This document shows, one piece after another, positions 18,001 to 24,249 of a stretch of DNA of 64,000 nucleotides. The position numbers were made by a program, and so were the translations under genes. The notes beneath the pieces are model-generated. The model was not told where the DNA came from. It searched no databases and saw nothing but the letters and a program-made list of their open reading frames with translations. Position 1 is the stretch's first letter. The number at the start of each line of letters is the position of its first letter. Origin of the DNA: Vibrio pacinii DSM 19139 (GTDB lineage: Bacteria > Pseudomonadota > Gammaproteobacteria > Enterobacterales > Vibrionaceae); contig NZ_KL543978.1 in NCBI RefSeq assembly GCF_000711795.1, positions 228,856-292,855 on the forward strand. Reading direction: 5' to 3'.

Positions 18001-18231
18001 AAAACTATTGACGCGAAAGATGCGTGGGCAGCTATCCCACAAAAAATAAGAGATTTACTGATTGACTTAAGATTCAGAGGTGACTACACCCCAAGGTCTA
18101 GAAAACTGGTACAGTCAGATGCTTACAGAGCTGATATCGTTAGCTTATCAGAAAAATTAGCTAACAAATCCAATTGGCCAAATGTACCCTCAGAAAGAAT
18201 AAAACTAAGGGCAAACTATGCAAAAAATTAG
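15094..18231 (+). CDS. Evolved VgrG with C-terminal peptidoglycan-binding and pesticin/lysozyme-like effector domains
   Basis: 1045 aa. Residues 1-480 are the gp27/gp5-like VgrG core (OB region around DEHGRVKVQFPWDR near 390), and 500-620 is the repetitive beta-helix needle. A Gly- and Ser-rich linker with an SE dipeptide run follows. Residues 745-825 are a peptidoglycan-binding type 1 domain (GQEVEYIQQALIKLGF, DGDFGSTTQRQVKLFQ). Residues 835-1045 resemble the pesticin/T4-lysozyme-like toxin domain of V. cholerae VgrG3 (FNAEGND, YFSRSIHWPG, GITIGRGYDLG); Glu852 is the probable catalytic acid. The part after about 17250 is clearly more AT-rich than the core, so the toxin end looks like a swapped module. 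The stop overlaps the start of the next gene, a probable immunity gene. Confidence 0.93.
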   Translation: MTTLNFNLTVEGLDPQAFVVREFEGNESLSHDLNHGKQPCHGYYYDVQLASRNSLLSAEDVVDKQVQLTLYRDLEIVKTIHGIARSFTKSDTGHHHTFYALTIVPALERLSLRQNSRIFQYKTVPEILSIILKEMEIDDFAFALQHDHGQREFCVQYRESDLDFLHRLAAEEGLIYSFVFENGKHTVLFSDSCACLPKVHTPIPYNALSGGISEQEYVSAMVFNTRFAPSSTQLKDYSFKKPAYSFQQKTLATDIDFQSTDYQHFDAPGRFKSDDSGALINQTRLDYLRRDAQLATGKSYVAAIQAGYKFQLSEHLDDEFNREWLVVKATHRGTQPQALEEEAGSGSTTYDNQFWLIPSEQNWQLEPFTKPLVDGPMMATVVGPEGEEIYCDEHGRVKVQFPWDRYSSGDEHSSCWIRVSQDWAGNQYGMLAIPRIGHEVIVEFLNGDPDQPIITGRTYHVTNTAPYVLPDNKTKTVIRSESHQGEGFNELSFEDQSQQEQVFVHAQKDLDIEVENDTTVHIKHDQHLTVDNHYFSHVKNHRNETVEGDKRNKVTQDQTLVVEGSLHLKTGKVWVNDSGSEIHIKSGNKVVIEAGSEITLKAAGSFVKVDPAGVHLSGAGVNLNSGGSAGSGSGYAGQTAELATALLNDIEVAELQQADISASQNSAEANVISEFSAPEEITHTAQHLTANSPVAAVSSANSSSSSESESESESESEETKSLRLKSALLKQSLTLDKLANRESHSYKSGAKGQEVEYIQQALIKLGFDIGNAGADGDFGSTTQRQVKLFQSEYKPTNETHLAYDVGAVDGIVGQGTLLGLDEALVEGWEYENDEMDLKWLKVPKGQLTFNAEGNDVESSIYFSRSIHWPGENSGITIGRGYDLGQQQSAHIDLNKVEISAELREWLVNAQGKRGLDAKNYFDSAPSNIKTASITRKQQYLLFNDVYKRLESDVSRISQKRITIEAYHTNKTIDAKDAWAAIPQKIRDLLIDLRFRGDYTPRSRKLVQSDAYRADIVSLSEKLANKSNWPNVPSERIKLRANYAKN
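17209..17244 (+). repeat. Six tandem TCTGAA copies in the vgrG linker
   Basis: Six perfect copies of the hexamer TCTGAA encode a Ser-Glu dipeptide run between the VgrG needle and the toxin domain. Because the unit is 6 bp, slippage would change linker length without breaking the frame. Confidence 0.9.
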
Positions 18232-18577
18232 CTTACTTGTTATCTTGTTCACAATATCCGTAGTCGCTCATGCTGCTTTTAACAAATCAGAACATGAGCA
18301 ATTGGCTCAAATCAACGAAGAGTACAGACTTAAGTCAAATGAACTAACAACTCGCATACAAAGTTTACATCAAAAATCGTTAGCATTCTTTCCTGAGAAA
18401 AGTAAGCCAATTGATGAACTCTTGGAATCGTGGTTATCTATGTTAGAAATGAAGTGCCAGCTTGAATCTTTTGAGTCACTGGGAACTGATTCCGAAGTTG
18501 CTGTACATGAAGAGTGTGCGATCGCTGAAAAAGAGAAGATCGCGGATTATTTCGAGTCGATGATATCGATGCCTTAA
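18218..18577 (+). CDS. Probable periplasmic immunity protein for the VgrG lysozyme domain
   Basis: 119 aa with a signal peptide (MQKISLLVILFTISVVAHAAF) and a small acidic helical domain with two Cys (MKCQLE, HEECAI) that could form a disulfide in the periplasm. It overlaps the vgrG 3' end by 14 bp in another frame, so the two are co-translated. In V. cholerae, VgrG3 is followed by the periplasmic immunity gene tsiV3, and this one has the matching place, size and location signal. The family itself I cannot confirm by eye, so the function is inferred from context. Like the toxin end of vgrG it is AT-rich, consistent with the pair moving together. Confidence 0.7.
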   Translation: MQKISLLVILFTISVVAHAAFNKSEHEQLAQINEEYRLKSNELTTRIQSLHQKSLAFFPEKSKPIDELLESWLSMLEMKCQLESFESLGTDSEVAVHEECAIAEKEKIADYFESMISMP

Positions 18578-18785
18578 ACTAGACTTCGAGTAAGTAATTG
18601 AAAAAAGTACTGGTAAACGACAAGTTATCGTCATCTTGTAGCGCGACGAGCAAGAAACACATTGTTAAGCACTACTCAACCTTAACTTAATCACGCGCCT
18701 TCCTAATTAAGGGGGGTATATGAACTTGTTCAAGACATCGCACTCTGAGGAACATCATTATTCAACTACAACAAACGGATAAACA

Positions 18786-18944
18786 TCAGCGCTTGGCAAA
18801 GGCGTTTTTACCCGATTGCTTGACCTTATACGTCGCATCATCAACACCAATACGAGCCAACATCTCCGACTGTCGGATGGCTGTTTTGATGCGCTACGGT
18901 TTAATACCTCGTCCAACGTCATGACCATATTGGTCATTGATCTT
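18786..18944 (-). pseudogene. Remnant of a GGDEF-domain (diguanylate cyclase) gene
   Basis: One minus-strand frame reads KINDQYGHDVGRGIKP, a stop, RIKTAIRQSEMLARIG, and then jumps to DDATYKVKQSGKNAFAKR and a stop. These are consecutive GGDEF-domain motifs, but the segment from the GGDEF signature to the final helix is deleted and a stop interrupts it. No start or sensor domain remains. The rest of the 396-bp gap between the immunity gene and the next LysR gene (18578-18973) shows no gene. Confidence 0.7.
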
Positions 18945-18973
18945 GTCTCACCGCAAACAAAAAAGGGTGTCAG

Positions 18974-19882
18974 TTAAAAGTCATCCCAATAAGGCGGTTG
19001 ACCATAATACGAGCTTATAAAATCGATGAAGGCACGGAGTTTGGGCGCGAGCAGTTTACGGTGTGGATAAACGGCGTATAGCCCCATCGTCTCAAGCTCA
19101 AAGTCGTTCAATATGATTTCGAGCTTTCCCTGCTTTAGTGCGTCGCCGACGATGAATGTGGGTTGTAATATATAACCTTCGCCCGCGATAGCCGCTGCCA
19201 TCAATATTTCACCGTTATTTGCAACCAAACCGGACTGTTTTTTTGCAAAATTGACGCGCAAAGTTTCCATTAGCAGATTCTTTGATGGTGCCAAGTCCAT
19301 GTAACTATAACGTAAAAAATGCTCAGGAATTAATTGGTCTGGATGGCTTGGAGTGCCATGATGCTTTAAGTATTCAGGAGAGGCGCAAAGCACCAATCGA
19401 ATCGGCGCTATTCTTTTCGCAACCAGTGACGAGCTCTTTAGCTGCCCAATTCTTAATGCCACATCCACCCCTTCTTCGATGACATCCACCTTACGGTCGC
19501 TAAGTTCCAAGTTAACGCCCACGTCTGGAAATTGCTTTTTAAAGTCTCGTATCAGTGGCGCCAAATGAAGCGTAGAAAATGAGACCGGAGCGCTGATATG
19601 CAAAAGCCCTTTAGCGGTGCTTTTAAGTTGCCCGAAGTGATCATCCATACCATCAATGCTTTCCAGAATGTGCATAGCATGTTGCAAGCACTGCTCGCCT
19701 TCATCAGTAAGGTGAACACTCCGTGTTGTACGATTCAGCAGCCGAACGCCTAACTGCCCTTCAAATTGAGAAACGTATTTACTAACCAGTTGATTGGATA
19801 TCTGTAATTTATTCGCTGCTTTTGTAAAGCTTCCTTCCTCTGCGACGGCGACAAATGCTTTCATCGTTTCAATACGATCCAT
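18974..19882 (-). CDS. LysR-family transcriptional regulator
   Basis: 302 aa from the ATG at 19882, which has GAAGTGGG before it; a second in-frame ATG lies 9 bp upstream. The N-terminal HTH (MKAFVAVAEEGSFTKAANKLQISNQLVSKYVSQFE split across helices) and the effector domain (LLHISAPVSFSTLHLAPLI) are those of the common DmlR/AaeR-like LysR branch. It is transcribed away from a DoxX gene with about 134 bp between, so it most likely controls that gene and the dioxygenase behind it. The inducer is unknown, perhaps an aromatic or quinone compound given the neighbours. Confidence 0.87.
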   Translation of the reverse strand: MDRIETMKAFVAVAEEGSFTKAANKLQISNQLVSKYVSQFEGQLGVRLLNRTTRSVHLTDEGEQCLQHAMHILESIDGMDDHFGQLKSTAKGLLHISAPVSFSTLHLAPLIRDFKKQFPDVGVNLELSDRKVDVIEEGVDVALRIGQLKSSSLVAKRIAPIRLVLCASPEYLKHHGTPSHPDQLIPEHFLRYSYMDLAPSKNLLMETLRVNFAKKQSGLVANNGEILMAAAIAGEGYILQPTFIVGDALKQGKLEIILNDFELETMGLYAVYPHRKLLAPKLRAFIDFISSYYGQPPYWDDF

Positions 19883-20016
19883 AACACCCACTTCAAATAA
19901 ATTGTTGATAATAATTCAACGAATATAGCATTTATTACACAGAATGTTGTTAGTAATATGAGCACTAATCTGGTTAAGGCAATCAGCCTTGATTGAAAAT
20001 TAGAATAGGTTACATA

Positions 20017-20463
20017 ATGAATAAACAAACTTTACAGACATTATTGAAATCAGATGCAGGTATTGCCGCTCTGGTTTTACGAGTCCCTGTCGGCGTTATT
20101 TTGGCTGCTCACGGCGCGCAGAAACTGTTCGGTTGGTTTGGTGGATATGGCCTAGAAGGAACCGGGCAATGGTTAGCGAGCATTGGCATGGAGCCGGGTT
20201 ATTTAATGGCTTTGCTGGCAGGAAGTGCTGAATTTTTTGGTGGCGTGGCATTAGTCTTAGGGTTATTAACTCGACCTGCTGCTGCAGTGAGTGCCTTTAC
20301 CATGCTAGTTGCTATTTTTAGCGTGCATATAAGCCACGGGCTTTTTCTTTCAAACAACGGTTATGAGTACGCCCTTGCGTTATTTGCCGCCACTTTGGCT
20401 TTAAGTATTCAGGGCTCCGGCAGTTTTTCCATCGACAACACGTTGGCAAAAAAAGTTCTCTAA
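20017..20463 (+). CDS. DoxX family membrane protein
   Basis: 148 aa with four membrane helices. The family motif LRVPVGVILAAHGAQKLFGWF is followed by GYGLEGTGQWLASIGMEPG and SAEFFGGVALVLGLLTRPAA. DoxX-like proteins are quinone- or redox-associated membrane proteins with no settled function in most bacteria. The start at 20017 has AGG seven bases before it; an ATG at 19993 gives an extra eight residues. It is divergent from the LysR gene and followed, 175 bp later, by an aromatic-ring dioxygenase gene, an arrangement seen often with LysR-controlled quinone and aromatic stress loci. Confidence 0.85.
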   Translation: MNKQTLQTLLKSDAGIAALVLRVPVGVILAAHGAQKLFGWFGGYGLEGTGQWLASIGMEPGYLMALLAGSAEFFGGVALVLGLLTRPAAAVSAFTMLVAIFSVHISHGLFLSNNGYEYALALFAATLALSIQGSGSFSIDNTLAKKVL

Positions 20464-20638
20464 GATAATTTTTTGAGTCAACAATCTCTGAAAACCATCA
20501 TCTGTTAAGTAGGTCTTGTGCCATGTTAGCTAATGGCGAGATCGTTAAAAGGGTGAATGGCATTATTCAAGCTTCAGTAGTCACCGCCAATACAATTGTT
20601 CCGATTGGCCCTGAATATTAAACCGAATGAGAAACAGC

Positions 20639-21466
20639 ATGAAAACAAGTCAGATAAAAGCAAGTCGAAATGTTGTCTACGTTTCTCATGGTGGGGGACC
20701 AATGCCCTTGCTCGGTGATCCTGAGCATCAAGAAATGGTCACTACACTCAAAACTATAGCCAAACAAGTCGGTAAGCCGAGTGCCATATTGGTGATTAGC
20801 GCACACTGGGAAGCGCGTCTTCCGACCGTTACGTCAGGCAGTTCTCCCGGGCTCAACTACGATTATGGCGGTTTCCCCACAGAAGCTTACGATATTCAAT
20901 ACCCATGTCTTGGCGAACCGGAATTGGCGCAGAAGGTAATGGACGCGATTAAGCGAAATGGCATCGATGTGATTGATGATAAGTATCGCCGCTTCGATCA
21001 TGGCGTGTTTGTTCCACTTAAAATTATGTATCCAGAAGCCGATATTCCTTGCGTACAATTATCATTAGTTCAAACGCTGGAACCTGAGCTACACATTAAA
21101 ATTGGACAGGCTTTGCAAGATTTGGATTGGAGCAATTTACTGGTGATTGGGTCGGGGTTCTCATTTCATAATATGTGCGCCTTTTTTACTCCTGATGTAC
21201 AAGAAATACGCGCAAAGAACCTTGAGTTTGATGATTGGTTGAAAGCCACAATGAGTGATACTTCGCTTTCTGAAACAATGCGTAAACAGCGGCTGATCGA
21301 TTGGGAGTCCGCACCTAGTGCAAGATTTTGTCATCCACGAGAAGTGCATCTGATACCGCTGCATGTCTGTTATGGTATGGCCGGTAAAGCCAGTGATAAT
21401 GTCTACCAAATAGAAGTTATGAGAAAACAAGCATCAATGTTTTCTTGGGCAGTGTCGAATGACTAA
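20639..21466 (+). CDS. Class III extradiol ring-cleavage dioxygenase (YgiD/DODA-like)
   Basis: 275 aa, close to E. coli YgiD. The metal ligands typical of the family are visible: VSHGGGPMPL (His), VISAHWEA (His), RFDHGVFVPLK (His) and HPREVHLIPLHV. YgiD-type enzymes open the ring of catechols such as DOPA. Either ATG 20627 or 20639 could start the protein; neither has a strong ribosome binding site, and the conserved part begins after both. The gene follows doxX in the same direction and is probably under the same LysR regulator. Confidence 0.82.
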   Translation: MKTSQIKASRNVVYVSHGGGPMPLLGDPEHQEMVTTLKTIAKQVGKPSAILVISAHWEARLPTVTSGSSPGLNYDYGGFPTEAYDIQYPCLGEPELAQKVMDAIKRNGIDVIDDKYRRFDHGVFVPLKIMYPEADIPCVQLSLVQTLEPELHIKIGQALQDLDWSNLLVIGSGFSFHNMCAFFTPDVQEIRAKNLEFDDWLKATMSDTSLSETMRKQRLIDWESAPSARFCHPREVHLIPLHVCYGMAGKASDNVYQIEVMRKQASMFSWAVSND

Positions 21467-21518
21467 GGTCAATATCCTTGGCTAATGAGCTTGCCGTAAA
21501 ACTACCCCTGACAACTGA

Positions 21519-21563
21519 GTTTCCTAATCATATGGTCTCACCAAGAACATATTGTTAGGAAAC
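21519..21563. repeat. Inverted repeat downstream of the kinase-like gene
   Basis: GTTTCCTAA (21519-21527) and TTAGGAAAC (21555-21563) are perfect inverted copies; pairing extends, with two mismatches, to ATATG on the left and CATAT on the right. It sits between two convergent genes. There is no T-run, so it is not a canonical terminator. Confidence 0.4.
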
Positions 21564-21581
21564 ATGCCAGCAACGACCAAA

Positions 21582-22676
21582 CTAGTATCCATTCAGTTGC
21601 AACTGATGTTGTTTTACTAAGTTCATTTTTTTCTTATATGATTCAATCAGTTCTTGTTTACTTTTACCTTTATTATCGAAAAATAGAGCACCTTGCTTTT
21701 GAAGTAGTGGATAGAAATTTTCTACCATCTCAAGAACAGTATTGACTCGTTTTATCGTGGTTGGCGTACAGCTTTTACCATCTAGGTCATCTTCTATATC
21801 CAAAACATTCGAGCGGAACATCTCTAATGTAAATAAGTTTTCTAAAGCGTCATCACTTTCAAGAGCGGTTAGATATTGCTCTCTTAATGACTCTGAATAG
21901 TGCAAGATGGCGCTATCAGCATGATGACATTCAAGCCATGCTATTTTACCTTCTAAAACACTTACTGCCGCTTGTTTGACATTACGAAACACCGCTATGG
22001 ACTGGTGGTGAGAGTAATCTTGCTCTAGCAGCCAACCAGAAAAGAATCGCGTTTCAAACCGTTCACAAAATTGGAACAGTGGAGAATTTGTACCATCACT
22101 ATTAAACTCGGTCAGCGGATCAAATGCGTACATATAGCCGAAATCAAATAGCCATAATTTCTGGTTGCGATCGACTAATAAATTACCAGAACACAAATCC
22201 CACTCGAACAAACCGACTTTTTCACACTCAATTAATGTAGAAAATAGCTGTGATAGAAGTGACGGTGTAAGCTCTTTGATTGGTTCTCCCTCAACCCAAT
22301 CGGACAAGATAATACCAAGACGATAATCTGCGTAAACCGTCTCAACGATGCACCTGAATGATGCAGATGTTTGAGGATCATCTTTAAGCTTTTGGAAATC
22401 AAAGCGGCGTTGCACTTCATTAAGAAAAGAGAACTGACCATCAAGGTTTTTTACTCGAGCGACTGGACGCTTTTTCTTTAACGTGTACTCCTTTGCACCA
22501 AGACGGATACGATATACTTCTGCCGTCAAACCACTTTTAAATGTTTGCACTACGTATGGTGAATCACTGGTGGTTAAAGCTAGTTGCTTAGGTGATATTG
22601 GACATTTTTCAATATTGCCAACGATTAAATTGGCATCACTGTTCTCAAATTGCCGTTGTATTTTGTGACGTGTCAT
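21582..22676 (-). CDS. Protein-kinase-fold (phosphotransferase-like) protein
   Basis: 364 aa. It carries the core features of the protein kinase/aminoglycoside phosphotransferase fold: a glycine-containing N-terminal strand (KSGLTAEVYRIRLGAKEYTLKKKRP, nucleotide-binding Lys near 67), a catalytic loop WDLCSGN at 159-164 and a DFG motif (LFDFGYMY) at 178-180. The C-terminal 150 residues are helical and unassigned. It is not close to any named kinase I know; Kdo kinases, HipA-like or small-molecule kinases are all possible. It is monocistronic, convergent with the dioxygenase gene and near the island boundary, so it may itself be accessory. Confidence 0.65.
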   Translation of the reverse strand: MTRHKIQRQFENSDANLIVGNIEKCPISPKQLALTTSDSPYVVQTFKSGLTAEVYRIRLGAKEYTLKKKRPVARVKNLDGQFSFLNEVQRRFDFQKLKDDPQTSASFRCIVETVYADYRLGIILSDWVEGEPIKELTPSLLSQLFSTLIECEKVGLFEWDLCSGNLLVDRNQKLWLFDFGYMYAFDPLTEFNSDGTNSPLFQFCERFETRFFSGWLLEQDYSHHQSIAVFRNVKQAAVSVLEGKIAWLECHHADSAILHYSESLREQYLTALESDDALENLFTLEMFRSNVLDIEDDLDGKSCTPTTIKRVNTVLEMVENFYPLLQKQGALFFDNKGKSKQELIESYKKKMNLVKQHQLQLNGY

Positions 22677-22942
22677 CTTGCTACATTCCGTTGTTGCTCT
22701 TATTGGTATAACAACGTTACCAAAACACTAACCGTTACATATCACCCATAATGATGATCAGCTAAGGCTTAGATCTAAGGTGTAGTGGTGGACTAACAGT
22801 TGAGCACTCTGGTAAGTAAGGGGCCCAGATTTGTACAGACACATGTCCTTTTCACCACGTGAACTGATAACTTGATGCCTATTTGACAACGCAGCCAAGA
22901 GAAACATAATACATATACGTTTCATATATAAATCGCATACAT

Positions 22943-23167
22943 ATGGGTATTATCAAAATCTCAGAAGAACTTCATGAAGAGCTTCGCAAAGCAAGTTCGG
23001 TCATGTCACGTTCAATCAACTCACAAGCGGAGTTTTGGATCAAAATGGGCATGCTAGCCGAACTGCACCCTCAACTTTCATTTAATCAAATCATGGCGGA
23101 CTTGATGCAATCTGCGAATGTTTCCGCTGCAAACATTGCAACGACTGAAGAGAATAATGATGCATAG
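22943..23167 (+). CDS. ParD-like antitoxin-family protein
   Basis: 74 aa. MGIIKISEELHEELRKASSVMSRSINSQAEFWIKMG fits a ribbon-helix-helix-type DNA-binding N-terminus of the ParD-like family. Its last codons overlap the start of a methionine aminopeptidase gene, so the pair is translationally coupled. The upstream 266 bp hold two copies of ATACATAT (22909 and 22937), the second reaching into the start codon, which could be autoregulatory operator half-sites. There is no ParE-type toxin next to it. Confidence 0.72.
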   Translation: MGIIKISEELHEELRKASSVMSRSINSQAEFWIKMGMLAELHPQLSFNQIMADLMQSANVSAANIATTEENNDA

Positions 23168-23945
23168 CCAAGTACTGATTAAATCAGAAGATGAAATCGC
23201 GCTTATGCGAGAATCAGGAAGGTTACTCGCGCAAGTTTTTAAGATGCTCGACACATACGTCCAGCCGGGCATCTCTACGATGGATATCAATAACAAAGTT
23301 GAGCAGTATATTGTTAATGAACTCAATGCTCGCCCTGCAAGTAAAGGGCAGTATGATTATCAATACGTTTTAAACTCATCTATTAATGACGTAGTGTGCC
23401 ATGGAGTACCTAAAGAGGCAGAAACGTTAAAGAGCGGCGATATTATCAATCTAGACATTACTCTAGAAAAGAATGGATTCATTGCTGACTCAAGCAAAAT
23501 GTATGTGATGCCATCAGCCTCACCGCTTGCAATCCAATTGGTAAATACAACCTATAACGCTATGTGGGAAGGTATTAAGCAAGTAAAGCCCGGTGCAAAA
23601 CTTGGTGATATTGGTTATGCGATTCAACGATATGCAGAGTCCCATGGGTACAGTATTGTCAGGGAGTATTGTGGACATGGAATAGGTCGGGAAATGCATG
23701 AAGAACCGCAAGTGCTTCATTACGGCCTTCCAAATAGTGGCCTCACTTTAAAAGAAGGAATGATATTCACCATCGAACCAATGGTGAATCAAGGTACCGC
23801 GAAGATAAAGACCAAAAAAGATGGTTGGACTGTCGTTACTAGAGATAAGAAGCTTTCTGCTCAATCTGAACATACTGTATTAGTCACAAGTTCAAGCTAT
23901 GAAGTTCTTACGTTGAGAGAAGAAGAAAAACTGCCAATGATGTAA
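23160..23945 (+). CDS. map: Type I methionine aminopeptidase (accessory copy)
   Basis: 261 aa, the length of E. coli Map. Metal ligands are present: Asp in NLDITLEK and FIADSS, His in GHGIGREMHEEP, Glu in TIEPM and Glu in SEHTV; the catalytic His is in VCHGVPK. The start may be ATG 23157 or 23160, both within the end of the ParD-like gene, with GAAGAGA before them. Housekeeping map normally sits next to rpsB, so this copy coupled to a ParD-like protein is a paralogue. It should remove N-terminal Met. Whether it acts as part of a toxin-antitoxin-like unit is unknown. Confidence 0.88.
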   Translation: MHSQVLIKSEDEIALMRESGRLLAQVFKMLDTYVQPGISTMDINNKVEQYIVNELNARPASKGQYDYQYVLNSSINDVVCHGVPKEAETLKSGDIINLDITLEKNGFIADSSKMYVMPSASPLAIQLVNTTYNAMWEGIKQVKPGAKLGDIGYAIQRYAESHGYSIVREYCGHGIGREMHEEPQVLHYGLPNSGLTLKEGMIFTIEPMVNQGTAKIKTKKDGWTVVTRDKKLSAQSEHTVLVTSSSYEVLTLREEEKLPMM

Positions 23946-24049
23946 ACCACATAAACAAGCGGGTGTGGAGTAACGAAGGGTTGAGATAAGAAATAGGTAC
24001 ATTGACCCAGTCGATCCTAAGTGGTGACTGCATCGCGTACTAAAACACA

Positions 24050-24079
24050 AAAAGCCCGCTGATGACTCAGCGGGCTTTT
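24050..24079. terminator. Terminator, probably the displaced original tRNA-Ser terminator
   Basis: The 13-bp perfect stem AAAAGCCCGCTGA / TCAGCGGGCTTTT with a TGAC loop lies immediately outside the island's left repeat. It can end the map operon on the plus strand. On the minus strand it lies exactly where the tRNA-Ser terminator would be if the island were removed. Confidence 0.8.
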
Positions 24080-24086
24080 CTAAATG

Positions 24087-24114
24087 TGGCGGAGAGATAG
24101 GGATTTGAACCCTA
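24087..24114. repeat. Attachment site copy (distal end of the island)
   Basis: 28 bp identical to the 3' end of the tRNA-Ser gene at 37723-37750 (begins TGGCGGAGAGATAGGG). Identity stops abruptly at 24115. There is no further tRNA sequence here, so it is an att site and not a second tRNA. Confidence 0.9.
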
Positions 24115-24249
24115 TCGCTCACTAAAATTTCTTTGCATACCCTTGAATATAAAAGAGTTTTCAATATTTAAAGCTGCAAATCGAACACAAATGTCTAAGT
24201 CGATTGACTACCTAAAATCTCCCATAAGTTGAGAAAATAGTCAATACTT

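Noticed and set aside
20523..20624. A 33-codon frame between doxX and the dioxygenase gene (MLANGEIVKRVNGIIQASVV...)
   Set aside because: It is short, has only a weak and distant ribosome binding site, and matches no family I know. It could be the tail of a lost gene, but I cannot support a call.
24087..24114. A second tRNA-Ser gene at the left end of the island
   Set aside because: Only the 28 bp of the tRNA 3' end are present. No D-arm, anticodon or 5' acceptor strand follows, so it is an attachment site.
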